A DNA stretch of 64,000 nucleotides from Tunturiibacter empetritectus (GTDB lineage Bacteria > Acidobacteriota > Terriglobia > Terriglobales > Acidobacteriaceae): assembly GCF_014201375.1 (NCBI RefSeq), contig NZ_JACHDZ010000001.1, positions 1,033,206 through 1,097,205 on the forward strand, given 5' to 3'. The position numbers and the translations under genes were made by a program. The notes under the pieces are model-generated. The model worked only from the letters and a program-made list of their open reading frames with translations, was not told the origin of the DNA and ran no database searches. This document shows positions 8,530-17,006 of the stretch, piece after piece; within the stretch, counting starts at the first letter, position 1; each line of letters opens with the position of its first letter.

Positions 8530-8706
8530 TAAGCCCCGGCTAGATTATGGTCGATCTACAAACGACCATTCTTCCGGCACACTTGCTGCCATTGAGCGCA
8601 GACTTTCCCTCAGGGCACATGGGGCTCATGTTGCATGATGAATATTCCAAATTTTCAGTAATGGGAAGAATCTCAGAGAATTTCGGACAGACAGATAGGG
8701 AGCGTA

Positions 8707-11118
8707 ATGCCAAAATACCGTAACGGAAAGAAGGCATTTGGTTCTCCAGGTCTCCCACCTCGTTGGACGCACGGCGACAAAGACGGAGTTGGGACAGCCT
8801 ATTCCGGGTCTAGCCGCCTGTGGTTCACAGTCTGGAATGGAATTGTTACTGAGCTTTATCATCCGACAGTTGACCGCCCGCAGGTTCGCGATCTGCAATT
8901 CCTGATCAGCGATGGAGAGACATTTCTTCATCAGGAAACCAAGGATCTGCGCACTCAGATCAAGCGAATCGACAAAGTTCTCGCATATAACGTGCAGGCA
9001 CAGGACCCCGGCGGTCTCTATTCTTTTGACAAATTGATTCTTGCTGATCCGTATCAACCGTGCCTTCTCATTCATACTCGTCTTCATGCGACGCCGGAGG
9101 TAGCCAAGCGACTGAAGCTATATGTTCTCTGCGCTCCGCATCTGGAATGTGGAGGCGCACATAACTCCGGCTATGTGATCGAGAGTACCGGCCGCGAACG
9201 TGTCTTGATGGCTCAAAAAGATGGCATGTGGATGGTGATCGCTGCGACCCATCCCTTCTCCCGTGCCTCGGTCGGTTATGTCGGCACAAGTGATGGGTAC
9301 ACGGACCTAGCCGACGGTAACCAGATGAAGTGGGAATTTGATAAAGCTGAGGACGGCAACATAGCTTTGATCGGCGAGATTCCGCTCGAAGAAAGCCAGG
9401 AGTTCACTCTGGGGGTTGCCTTCGGAGAGACATTACAGCGGGCATTGACTACGCTGTTTCAGTCTCTTTCAACGCCCTTTGAAGAGCATCGCAAGCGTTA
9501 TGCTGAGCAGTGGTTAAGTTCGACGGATTCTCTCCTGGATCTATCCGGGCAAGCTGGCGATGAAGGTCAGCTATACAGCGCGAGCTGTCAGCTACTGTTA
9601 GCCCATGAGGACAAGCTCTATCAGGGCGCAATGATCGCTTCCCTTGCGATTCCATGGGGTCACGTGCGCGGCGACAAAGAGGGTGCGGGAGGCTACCATC
9701 TTGTCTGGCCCCGAGACATTACACAGAGCGCGCTTGCGCTGTTGGCTATTGGCAACAAGGAAACACCTCTGCGTAGCCTGATCTATCTAGCGACGGCGCA
9801 ACAAGACGATGGAGGATTTGCGCAAAATTTCTGGATAGACGGGACGCCCTTCTGGAAGGGAGTTCAACTCGATGAAGCTGCATTCCCTATCCTATTGGCC
9901 TACCGGCTTTGGAAGGAGGAAGCCCTGTCAGGTTTTGATCCACTGTCGATGATCGTGGGTGCTGCGAGCTACCTGATACGACAGGGGCCGGTCACCGGGC
10001 AGGAGCGTTGGGAAGAGAACAGTGGTTATTCGGCTTCGACACTTGCCGCATGCATTGCTGCGCTCATCGCTGCAGCCTCTTATATTCGATTTCGGGAAGA
10101 TTTATCGACCGCACAGTTCATAGAAGATTACGCCGATTACCTCGAAGGTCATCTCGAAGAATGGACAGTCACGGACAGGGGCGATTTAGTTGAGGGCATC
10201 AGCAGTCACTACGTTCGGATGCATCCCATTAAGCGTGGTAAGGCAGCTCGGCCTGGCGATATAGAAAAGGCGAAACTGAAGCTTACCAGCCACGCCCCAG
10301 GGGCAAACGCCGAGTTCCCAGCGCGTTCCATTGTCGACGCGGGCTTTCTGGAACTAGTCCGCTATGGGGTGAGAGCAGCAAACGATCCGGTGATTGAGAG
10401 ATCAGTGCGCGTTGTGGATGAGGTGCTTAGAGCAGTGACGCCTTCCGGCACGTGTGGGCGCCGCTATAACCACGACGGGTATGGGCAACGCGAAGATGGG
10501 GAAGCGTACGACAAGTACGGAGAGGGTCGCGCTTGGCCGCTGCTGGCGGGAGAGCGGGGCCACTACGAAATAGCTGCAGGACGCCTGCCGGTAGAGCAGA
10601 TTCGTTCAATGGAAGGTTTCTCGACCCCGACCCATCTTCTGCCGGAACAGGTGTGGGACGAACCGGACCGCCCAGAAGGGCAGCATTTGCGGTGTGGGCG
10701 CCCCACTGGTTCAGCAGTTCCACTGCTGTGGGCGCACGCTGAATACATCAAGCTGCTACGATCGGCGCGCGACGAAAAAGTCTATGAGCGAGTCGATGAA
10801 GTTGCGGAGCGCTATCTCAATCAGAAGGTGCCACGTTCGACCCGCATGATCTGGTCCCACAATCATCCAGGTAAAGTCCGTCGCGCAGGAGAGGCGATTC
10901 GGCTGATTGCGGAAGAAGCGTTTGAGCTCCATTGGACGCACGACAAGGCGACGAACGTTCAGACGTTGTGCTCGATCAAAACACAATTTGGAGTGCATTA
11001 CACTGACCTCGATGCGATTCCAGCCGGGAGTACCATTGTTAAATTCAATTTTCACTGGACGACATCAGATCGTGCCGATAAAAAGCATTTTGCAGTCGAG
11101 GTCGTAAGTCAATCATGA
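8707..11118 (+). CDS. GH15 glucan 1,4-alpha-glucosidase / glucodextranase-like protein
   Basis: 803 residues with GGGAG upstream of the ATG. The N-terminal beta-domain (residues 10-270, 'AYSGSSRLWFTVWNGIVTEL') is the glucodextranase/glucoamylase N-domain. The (alpha/alpha)6 catalytic barrel follows: 'YHLVWPRDITQSALALLA' near 335, 'GTPFWKGVQLDEAAFPILLA', and 'GEGRAWPLLAGERGHYEI' near 610 with the general-acid Glu. 'LPEQVWDE' near 645 is the second acidic motif. It removes glucose from alpha-glucan ends. There is no signal peptide. It overlaps the SDR gene by ATGA. It differs from the other GH15 at 2.7-4.6 kb in having the N-domain. Confidence 0.88.
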   Translation: MPKYRNGKKAFGSPGLPPRWTHGDKDGVGTAYSGSSRLWFTVWNGIVTELYHPTVDRPQVRDLQFLISDGETFLHQETKDLRTQIKRIDKVLAYNVQAQDPGGLYSFDKLILADPYQPCLLIHTRLHATPEVAKRLKLYVLCAPHLECGGAHNSGYVIESTGRERVLMAQKDGMWMVIAATHPFSRASVGYVGTSDGYTDLADGNQMKWEFDKAEDGNIALIGEIPLEESQEFTLGVAFGETLQRALTTLFQSLSTPFEEHRKRYAEQWLSSTDSLLDLSGQAGDEGQLYSASCQLLLAHEDKLYQGAMIASLAIPWGHVRGDKEGAGGYHLVWPRDITQSALALLAIGNKETPLRSLIYLATAQQDDGGFAQNFWIDGTPFWKGVQLDEAAFPILLAYRLWKEEALSGFDPLSMIVGAASYLIRQGPVTGQERWEENSGYSASTLAACIAALIAAASYIRFREDLSTAQFIEDYADYLEGHLEEWTVTDRGDLVEGISSHYVRMHPIKRGKAARPGDIEKAKLKLTSHAPGANAEFPARSIVDAGFLELVRYGVRAANDPVIERSVRVVDEVLRAVTPSGTCGRRYNHDGYGQREDGEAYDKYGEGRAWPLLAGERGHYEIAAGRLPVEQIRSMEGFSTPTHLLPEQVWDEPDRPEGQHLRCGRPTGSAVPLLWAHAEYIKLLRSARDEKVYERVDEVAERYLNQKVPRSTRMIWSHNHPGKVRRAGEAIRLIAEEAFELHWTHDKATNVQTLCSIKTQFGVHYTDLDAIPAGSTIVKFNFHWTTSDRADKKHFAVEVVSQS

Positions 11119-12122
11119 ACTCACCACCTGTTGTAGTGATTACGGGAGCGTCCGCCGGTCTGGGTCGCGCAATTGCGCATGCGTATGCCAAACGCGGCGC
11201 AAAGCTAGGTCTACTAGCTAGAAGCCAAGAGGCGCTCGCTGCGGCTCAACGCGAATGTGTTGAGCTTGGCGGCCAAGCGATCTTTGTCCCCGTCGACGTC
11301 TCGGACGCTGAGGCGGTGGAACGTGCGGCCAGTCAGATTGAAGAGAAGCTGGGTCCAATCGATATATGGATCAACAACGCCATGGTCAGTGTGTTTTCCC
11401 CGGTCAAAGGCATGGAAGCAGCTGACTATAAGCGCGTTACTGACGTGCTGTATCTTGGGTTCGTGCATGGCACGTTGTCCGCTTTGCGGCGGATGCTGCC
11501 GCGCGATAAGGGAACAATCGTTCAGATTGGGTCCGCGCTTGCCTATCGGTCGATTCCGTTGCAATCGGCCTACTGCGCGTCCAAACACGCCATCAATGGC
11601 TTTACGGACTCGCTTCGTTGTGAACTATTTCATGATCACAGTAACGTCCGTGTCACGGCCATACACATGCCCGCCATGAATACGACTCAGTTTGGTTGGG
11701 TCAAGAATCGGATGCCGCACAATACTCAGCCCGTCCCTCCAATCTTCGAACCGGAGCTCGCCGCAGAAGTAGTAGTCGCTGCAGGATTGGCGAAACATCC
11801 TCGCCGTGAGTATTGGGTCGGCGCTCCAACGATTGCCGCCATTCTGGCACAAAAGGTGGTTCCGGGCCTCCTTGATCGATATCTCGGTAGGACTGGATAC
11901 AAAGCACAACAGCTAATCGATGAGCCTCGCGATCCAAACGCCGCTAACAACCTGTACGAAACAGTCGCAGGAGCACATGGCACGCGCGGCAAGTTCGACG
12001 ATCGATCCAAGCACACCAGTGCAGAGGTCTTCGTCTCCATGCACCGTGCGTGGTTCGCTTTAGGAGCTGCGGTTTTGACCGGCGCAGGCATTGTCGCTTT
12101 TGGTACGAGGAGGCGTTCTTGA
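11115..12122 (+). CDS. SDR family NAD(P)-dependent oxidoreductase
   Basis: 335 residues, longer than the usual 250 for classical SDRs because of an added C-terminal part ending in a membrane-anchor-like helix 'WFALGAAVLTGAGIVAFG'. The cofactor motif is 'TGASAGLGRAIAHAYA' at residues 10-25, 'WINNAMVSVF' replaces the NNAG motif, and the catalytic pair is in 'AYCASKHAINGF' (Tyr-x3-Lys). It is translationally coupled to the glucoamylase. The substrate is unknown; acidobacterial relatives with this tail are membrane-associated. Confidence 0.88.
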   Translation: MNSPPVVVITGASAGLGRAIAHAYAKRGAKLGLLARSQEALAAAQRECVELGGQAIFVPVDVSDAEAVERAASQIEEKLGPIDIWINNAMVSVFSPVKGMEAADYKRVTDVLYLGFVHGTLSALRRMLPRDKGTIVQIGSALAYRSIPLQSAYCASKHAINGFTDSLRCELFHDHSNVRVTAIHMPAMNTTQFGWVKNRMPHNTQPVPPIFEPELAAEVVVAAGLAKHPRREYWVGAPTIAAILAQKVVPGLLDRYLGRTGYKAQQLIDEPRDPNAANNLYETVAGAHGTRGKFDDRSKHTSAEVFVSMHRAWFALGAAVLTGAGIVAFGTRRRS

Positions 12123-12613
12123 AAACGAGGAACACAGACGTGTCGGAACAAATTGCTCCTTTCAACACCGCATTGGTCGTCGCAACCTCGGCTGCTGTGC
12201 TGACCTTGTTCCCCGTGGCGGCCCACCAGTTGAATTTGCTGTCGCACTTGCCGGATCCACCATCAGCTGTCTTTGCGTCCGATGACATTACAGAATCTAG
12301 CGCAGCGCACCCATTTGGAATACCGGACAGCCTGCTTGGACTCGGAAGTTATGGTGCCACACTCGCACTAATACTCCTCTCGCAACGACGCCCGATGGCA
12401 CGGAAGGTTCTTGCCATGAAATTAATTGCTGATGGGTCCGTGGCAGGTTTCAATGTAGTAAGGCAATTGGTATCGTTCGGAAAGATATGCTCGTGGTGCA
12501 CCGGCACGGCTCTTTGTACAGCGGCCATGCTTTTCGCAGGCCGCAAACTGATCGCAGAAGAAACGGCAGTCGATTCGCCGCTTTGGCTTACCCTAACCCC
12601 CTATCAGAAGTAG
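12119..12613 (+). CDS. Vitamin K epoxide reductase (VKOR) family protein
   Basis: 164 residues from TTG at 12119, chosen because GAGGAGG lies about 5 bases upstream and the TTG overlaps the SDR stop as TTGA; an ATG at 12050 would lie far inside the SDR gene. It has helices at about residues 15-35, 65-85 and 100-140. The redox motif 'KICSWCTGTALC' marks VKOR proteins, which are quinone-linked thiol oxidases. 'PFGIPDSLLGLGSYG' resembles the family's conserved turn. The loop Cys pair seen in typical bacterial VKORs is not visible, so electron transfer may need a partner. Confidence 0.7.
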   Translation: MKTRNTDVSEQIAPFNTALVVATSAAVLTLFPVAAHQLNLLSHLPDPPSAVFASDDITESSAAHPFGIPDSLLGLGSYGATLALILLSQRRPMARKVLAMKLIADGSVAGFNVVRQLVSFGKICSWCTGTALCTAAMLFAGRKLIAEETAVDSPLWLTLTPYQK

Positions 12614-13047
12614 AACCCATGGATCCTCTTGTGCGCGACTAGTTCAGCGAAGACAAGAAGGACAGTTAGTACGCTCACCCAAAAGGTAAACTGCTCCATA
12701 CGTTTCTTGCGTGTTGATATTGGAGTCAGACGCCACTGAGCTGACGGTCTTCGGCGAAGTCGCCTCACTTGCCAAAGAACGGCGAAATTGATGGCCGCGC
12801 CAGCGAGAGCAAAGATCAGCATCGGCAGCCTAATCCCATCCCTATGCAGATCCTGCGACGGAGCAGATGTGGCAATCGAGGTAATGAACGCCGCTAAGCC
12901 AATTGCGAAACGCATGCCGCTGGCTGCAATCACCGCAGTACAAACGCTCTGAAGGAAGGCAAATGCCAGCGCCGACCACGCGAGAGCCCCGCTGCGGGTC
13001 TCGATTCGCTCCATCCTCTGAAGTTCATCGACTGTTTGTTGCGCCAT
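12604..13047 (-). CDS. Hypothetical membrane protein
   Basis: 147 residues, convergent with the VKOR gene and overlapping its 3' end by 10 bases. The N-terminus 'MAQQTVDELQRMERIETRSG' is amphipathic. Helices follow at about residues 25-45, 50-62, 75-95 and 118-138, with a basic stretch 'RRLRRRPSAQWR' near 95-106. No family is recognised. Hydrophobic coding potential on this strand and a clean ATG support it as a gene. Confidence 0.55.
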   Translation of the reverse strand: MAQQTVDELQRMERIETRSGALAWSALAFAFLQSVCTAVIAASGMRFAIGLAAFITSIATSAPSQDLHRDGIRLPMLIFALAGAAINFAVLWQVRRLRRRPSAQWRLTPISTRKKRMEQFTFWVSVLTVLLVFAELVAHKRIHGFYF

Positions 13048-13082
13048 TCGTCCATTCTCACACTATTTGTCAGAATTCATCG

Positions 13083-13178
13083 AGCGATCAAGTATAAACA
13101 CGACAAGAAAAAGTCCGCTAGTTCTGTCCAGGTATGGGTGACAGGATCAAAGACTTCTGCTGCTTTGGCTGTATCCCA
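13083..13178 (-). pseudogene. Kelch-repeat protein fragment
   Basis: Read on the minus strand from 13178, an open stretch without a start encodes 'WDTAKAAEVFDPVTHTWTEL' and then a short tail to a stop at 13083. The pattern A-E-V/I-F/Y-D-P-x-T-x-x-W is one kelch propeller strand pair. No other kelch repeats are intact nearby, so this looks like a remnant. It lies about 95 bases beyond the 3' end of tmRNA. Confidence 0.35.
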
Positions 13179-13271
13179 AGCACGCCCGGGATAGCGCCAG
13201 AAGATGGATGCTCCTCATCCTCTCCAAGGGAGATGCCTCTCCATTGCGAAAACTAGCCTGTGGCGGAAATA

Positions 13272-13628
13272 TGGTGGAGGCGGTGGGAGTCGAACCCACG
13301 TCCGAAAAAACTTCCAACAGAGAGCTTTCATGCTTTTTCCGTATCATTTTTGTCTCGTCATCGGCGCTTAGAACGGACGAAGATGCGACGACGACCAGTC
13401 TGATTGATCTCGTCCGACCCGCTCAGACGGAGCAGGGAAGACCAGCCTACTGTGCGACGATCGGTACAGGCCCGTAGGCGAAGCTTGAGCGATCGGCTAC
13501 TTATTTTTTAATTAAGCAGCAAGAGCGAACTGAGGTTCGGCACTTATAGTTTTGTGAGCGATTACGGGTGTCCACACCCCGGCATGCCTCTCTGCCACAA
13601 GCAATCCCGTCGAAGCCGTGACGCCCCC
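13272..13628 (-). ncRNA. ssrA: tmRNA (transfer-messenger RNA)
   Basis: About 357 nt. The 5' end is GGGGGCGUCACGGCUUCGAC and the 3' end (13300-13272) carries the T-arm GGGTTCGACTCCCAC, then CGCCTCC and ACCA, so CCA is encoded. The acceptor stem GGGGGCG/CGCCTCC pairs with the G3-U wobble required for alanine charging. The tag reading frame (13541-13512) encodes AEPQFALAA then TAA; the -ALAA end is the usual protease degron. tmRNA with SmpB rescues stalled ribosomes. A TATAAT hexamer on the minus strand (13684-13679) lies about 50 bases upstream of the mature 5' end, implying a processed leader. Confidence 0.95.
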
Positions 13629-13801
13629 ATCTGGAGCTGGCACCAACATTGCGTTGGGCGCTACAAAGAACTATCTCGATTATAACTCTCTGCGCGTGGC
13701 TTCACGCGAAGGCCAGGATTACGCGCCAATCGTGATCAGAAGCGCCGCCGATCTTCAGAGGAGTCAGGTGTTCGCCGAGGCTTGCCAAGAGAGCTCGACG
13801 A

Positions 13802-14239
13802 CTACATGGTTGCGTTGACGAGGTCGACATCCTGCCACTCGCCGCGCTCGATGCCGGCGCGAATCTTCGCCGGGGTCTGGCCTTTTTTCGTCTGCTCGTA
13901 GGCGTAGATGGCTTCCTTCATGCAGGTGGAACAGGCGGCTCCATGGGTGCCTTCGAAGCAGCTGTGGAGACTGTTGTGATGCATCACCTTGTCGCAGTGG
14001 CAGTAGCAGGGTTGTTGATGCAGGACGGCGGGGATGGCGGCGGCCATCTTGTACGCGGTGACCTGATAGGGATGCGTGAAGTAGGGCCCTGTCAGCTGAT
14101 CTCCGCTAAGCACGGGCGGAAGGGGCTTTGCCGGTGCAGACGCGTTGTAGGCCGGGATGTCTTCCGATGGGTTTGACCACTGGGCTGAGGCCGCCATGGT
14201 GGCCAGACCTAATGCGATGCATCCGAGAATCCGCTTCAT
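13802..14239 (-). CDS. Secreted PCYCGC-motif protein
   Basis: 145 residues with signal peptide 1-19 ('MKRILGCIALGLATMAASAQ'). The core 'QPCYCHCDKVMHHNSLHSCF', followed by 'HGAACSTCMKEA', matches the PCYCGC-motif family (Pfam PF13798), here with His for the Gly. The family has unknown function; the cysteines suggest metal binding or disulfide chemistry outside the membrane. The C-terminal 'TPAKIRAGIERGEW' is also typical of family members, as a helix after the Cys region. It is transcribed toward tmRNA on the same strand. Confidence 0.8.
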   Translation of the reverse strand: MKRILGCIALGLATMAASAQWSNPSEDIPAYNASAPAKPLPPVLSGDQLTGPYFTHPYQVTAYKMAAAIPAVLHQQPCYCHCDKVMHHNSLHSCFEGTHGAACSTCMKEAIYAYEQTKKGQTPAKIRAGIERGEWQDVDLVNATM

Positions 14240-14723
14240 GTCAATATTCTAGATCAATCTCTCCTGCTCTCTGCTCCGTTGTTATCTTGCGAATATCAGT
14301 TACCTGCAATTCTCTGTCCTCCAAGCTCGATCAATGGTGAATGAGTCGGATTCGTTGATTGCCTGAAGGCTCCTCCCCCTCCCCCTCCCCCCCGGGGGTG
14401 TTTTGGGCGTAAATCCTTTATTTTCTTTGGCTTGTAGACAGTTTGTATCTGTAAAGTATTCCGTCTAAAGGAGTTGTGGCTAAGATACTTCATTGGAACG
14501 TTTTACGGCCATATGGAGCTATTCTCAAAATCGAGACTTGGTTTTGCCCCTCTCAACCCCATCGGAGACTGGTTCAGAGTTAATTATAAGGATTCGACCA
14601 TAACTCATGCGCCACGATTATCTTATTGTTTCGGATAGGGTTATGCCGTTTGAGGCTTGACATGAAAGGAGGCGGACATTTTCTCCTTCGTGTTTTCCTT
14701 TGTGGCCTGACCGGAATGCGCGC

Positions 14724-14751
14724 AACGGTAGATCTTTAACGGTAGATCTTT
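14724..14751. repeat. 14-base tandem duplication
   Basis: AACGGTAGATCTTT occurs twice head to tail with no mismatch (14724-14737, 14738-14751). Confidence 0.85.
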
Positions 14752-14838
14752 CGATGAGGGGAGGCACTCGTCCGGCACAAAGCGGATAGAGGTGGCGCAA
14801 GAGGGATGTGGGCGGTGGAGTCGAAGGTGCTTCGGGAC

Positions 14839-14875
14839 AAAAAAATGCGGCACGAACGGTGTTTTGCTCGTGCCG
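14839..14875 (-). terminator. Rho-independent terminator on the minus strand
   Basis: On the minus strand, CGGCACGA (14875-14868), a 12-base loop and TCGTGCCG (14855-14848) form an 8-bp GC-rich stem. It is followed by CA and seven T residues (14845-14839). The nearest minus-strand gene upstream ends at 15547, almost 700 bases away. Confidence 0.6.
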
Positions 14876-15240
14876 GGAGGCCAGTGACGCAACTTGTGTC
14901 AGCCTTGGTTCGGTGGTGCGGGCTGAGATATTTCACGGGCGGAAGAATCACGCTGCGTTGAAATGAAGATACCACAATATGGAGGAAAAGAAAGGAAAAT
15001 ATGTTCCATCATAGAAATTTGATGGTTTGGGGTCGCTTTTTTGGCTATGCCGTCTCATGATAGTAATGTAAAGCACTTTGAATCATTGATTTATAAAATA
15101 TCTCTTTTTCCCACATATTTTCTCGGGTGGAGAATACGGGGTTAAATTCATTCTATGAAATACAGTTTTTTGCGGGGGTAGTGTGGGCTGGGCGACTTTC
15201 GCTTCAGGGTGGCTAAGGGGAGACAGAGGAAAATACAGGG

Positions 15241-15289
15241 ATCTCTCCACTGCGTCGCGCGATAGGGCCGCGCGACGCAGTGGAGAGAT
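15241..15289. repeat. Perfect 21-bp inverted repeat
   Basis: Positions 15241-15261 and 15269-15289 are exact reverse complements around a 7-base loop. The outer part TCTCTCCACTGCG recurs at 21724-21736 beside another short dyad, so it belongs to a dispersed repeat family. Confidence 0.85.
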
Positions 15290-15334
15290 GACTAGTCGTT
15301 AGGTTCTTTCGTTAGAGACACCCTCTGTTAGAAG

Positions 15335-15541
15335 CTGTCCTGCCGGACGAGCCCTGCTGCGCGTGGGGCGGTCACTTCGTGGCTGTGTACCTTGTTGTGG
15401 TTAGGGTACGGTGCTGGTCCTCCCGTTGGTCGGAAGGGATGACGCCGACCAGCGGGAGGCCCTATGCTGCCGGCGCTGCCCAGACCGGTATACGTGTCAC
15501 GAAGTGACCGCCCCACGCGCAGTGGGCCCGTCCGGCAGGAT
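15335..15541 (-). repeat. Structured intergenic repeat, copy A (full length)
   Basis: Terminal arms of about 43 bases (15338-15381 and 15498-15540, with TCCTGCCGGACG outermost) are nearly perfect reverse complements, with one mismatch and one indel. A second inner dyad pairs 15419-15433 with 15445-15459. Each arm also carries small local hairpins (CCCAC-loop-GTGGG and GTCAC-TTC-GTGAC). The element starts 6 bases after the phhB stop codon. It is homologous to 53591-53790 and to the half copy at 24757-24843. Confidence 0.85.
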
Positions 15542-15546
15542 GGTCT

Positions 15547-15837
15547 TTATGCGGGTGGAAACTCTTTGCTGATCTGGCCAGCCATGGAAGCGTCACGCTG
15601 GGTGATTCCAGAGGCGTCGTGAGAGACCAGACCGAGGACTACCTGGTTGTAGCGGATGTCGATATCGGGGTGGTGGTTTGCAGACTCTGCCAGAACAGCG
15701 ACCCGGTTGACGAAGGCCATCGCTTCGAGGAAGTCCTTGAAGGTCCATTCGCGCACCAGCTTGCCGCCCTTGAGATGCCACTCGGGGTGGGCCTTGAGAA
15801 CGTCCTCGATCTCGGCTGCATTCATGGCTTTCTTCAT
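15547..15837 (-). CDS. phhB: 4a-hydroxytetrahydrobiopterin dehydratase (pterin-4-alpha-carbinolamine dehydratase)
   Basis: 96 residues from ATG at 15837 with GAGGTGA upstream; the frame stays open to 16050 but that part overlaps the next gene and has no family similarity. Family signatures are 'WHLKGGKLVREWTFKDFLEA' (20-39) and 'ANHHPDIDIRYNQVVL' (53-68), which holds the His-His-Pro active site. The enzyme dehydrates 4a-hydroxy-tetrahydropterin, recycling the cofactor of aromatic amino acid hydroxylases; no hydroxylase is in the window. The stop codon is followed after 6 bases by structured repeat copy A. Confidence 0.92.
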   Translation of the reverse strand: MKKAMNAAEIEDVLKAHPEWHLKGGKLVREWTFKDFLEAMAFVNRVAVLAESANHHPDIDIRYNQVVLGLVSHDASGITQRDASMAGQISKEFPPA

Positions 15838-15890
15838 GGGGAAATCACCTCGCCCGCTAGCTGTGATCTTAGCTGCGATCCCATCCGATC

Positions 15891-17006
15891 CTAGCTGCGT
15901 TGCTTGTCCGGCGCAACCGGGAGAGCGCTGTTGCTTAGTGAGGGGGAGGGGGATCGTAGTTCCGTTGCGGTACGCAGTTGGGACCAGGTCTCGGCGGGCA
16001 GGCCGAGGAAGACCTCGACGATCTGCGGGTCGAACTGGGTTCCGGCACAACGGGTGATCTCTTCTCGGGCCTGGGCGAAGGTTGTTCCCTTGCGGTAGGG
16101 GCGGTCGGAGGTCATGGCGTCGAGGGTGTCGGCGATGGCGAAGATGCGGGCGCCGAGGGGGATCTCCTCGCCGCGCAGGCCGCGTGGATAGCCGCCGCCG
16201 TCGAACTGCTCCTGATGGGCGTAGACGATCTCGGCAGCCTCGCGGAGGAAGGAGATTTTGCGGACCATCTCGTAGCCGCGCTCGCAGTGCTGCTTCATGA
16301 TGGCGGTCTCTTCGGGGGTGAGGCGGCCGGGCTTGAGGAGGATGGCGTCGGGCGTGGCGATCTTGCCGATGTCGTGGAGGAAGGCTCCGCGGGCGATGAT
16401 TCGCAGGTCTTCGGATTCGAGGCCCATGGCGTGGGCGAGCGCGTTGGTGTAGGCGGTGACGCGGCGGGAGTGGCCCTCGGTCTCCTGGTCGCGGAGATCG
16501 AGCGCGTCGCCCATGGCTTCGAGGGTGATGTCGTAGCTGCGCTCGAGGTCCTGCATGGTGGAGCGGAGGCGACCGGTTCTGGCGGTGACGATGGCTTCGA
16601 GGTTGTGGCGGTAGAGGGTGTTCTGTTTGCGGAGGCGGCCGTGCTCGATGGCGCGCAGGACGACGCTTTCGAGGTCGGTGCGCTCGAAGGGTTTGAGGAG
16701 ATAGTCGACGGCGCCGCGGCGGAAGGCGCTGGTGACGACGTAGATGTCGTTGATGGCAGAGAACATGACGACGGGGATGCCGGGGTGGTCGGTGCAGAGG
16801 TGGTCGAGCAGGGTGAGGCCGTCGGTGACTGGCATCATAACGTCGGAGAGGACGAGGTCGTAGTCGGGGTCCTGCTGGAGGCGGGTGATGGCTGCTTCGG
16901 CGCCTTCGGCGGTGGTGACGGAGTAGCCGCTGCGTGAGAGGAGAGCTGCGGCGACCGATCGTACGGATTCTTCGTCGTCAACTACAAGGATTCGTTCCTG
17001 CGTCAT
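15891..17006 (-). CDS. Two-component response regulator with HD-GYP domain
   Basis: 371 residues from ATG at 17006 ('MTQERILVVDDEES'). The frame is open to 17468, but the upstream part is Pro/His/Lys-rich and not protein-like. Receiver domain residues 3-120 with phospho-acceptor Asp55 ('LVLSDVMMP') and Lys in 'LLKPF'. The HD-GYP domain follows from about 170 with 'LHDIGK', 'HQEQFDGGGYPRGL' and 'IADTLDAMTSDRPYRKG'. HD-GYP enzymes degrade cyclic di-GMP, so this probably lowers c-di-GMP on phosphorylation. No cognate kinase is adjacent. The 5' region is unusually C/A-rich on its own strand. Confidence 0.9.
   Translation of the reverse strand: MTQERILVVDDEESVRSVAAALLSRSGYSVTTAEGAEAAITRLQQDPDYDLVLSDVMMPVTDGLTLLDHLCTDHPGIPVVMFSAINDIYVVTSAFRRGAVDYLLKPFERTDLESVVLRAIEHGRLRKQNTLYRHNLEAIVTARTGRLRSTMQDLERSYDITLEAMGDALDLRDQETEGHSRRVTAYTNALAHAMGLESEDLRIIARGAFLHDIGKIATPDAILLKPGRLTPEETAIMKQHCERGYEMVRKISFLREAAEIVYAHQEQFDGGGYPRGLRGEEIPLGARIFAIADTLDAMTSDRPYRKGTTFAQAREEITRCAGTQFDPQIVEVFLGLPAETWSQLRTATELRSPSPSLSNSALPVAPDKQRS

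Larger units (their letters stand above)
14240..15546. other. 1.3-kb gene-poor region with repeats and AT-rich sequence
   Basis: No convincing protein gene. The parts are: a C-rich tract with a short G run (about 14371-14398), a 14-base tandem duplication (14724-14751), and a minus-strand terminator-like hairpin (14839-14875). After these come an AT-rich stretch (about 14950-15160) with several A/T runs, a perfect 21-bp hairpin (15241-15289) and the structured repeat at 15335-15541. Short ORFs here are Pro/Arg/Ser-rich or span the C tract and are not credible. Confidence 0.6.

Noticed and set aside
13208..13477. 89-residue ORF inside tmRNA
   Set aside because: It is the antisense of the tmRNA 3' half.
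13618..13818. 66-residue plus-strand frame overlapping the tmRNA 5' end
   Set aside because: No ribosome-binding site, overlaps ssrA and the PCYCGC gene, and no family recognised; it could be a remnant but I cannot support it.
14296..14493. Small ORF across the C-rich tract
   Set aside because: Its Gly run comes from the C/G tract; no start signal or family.
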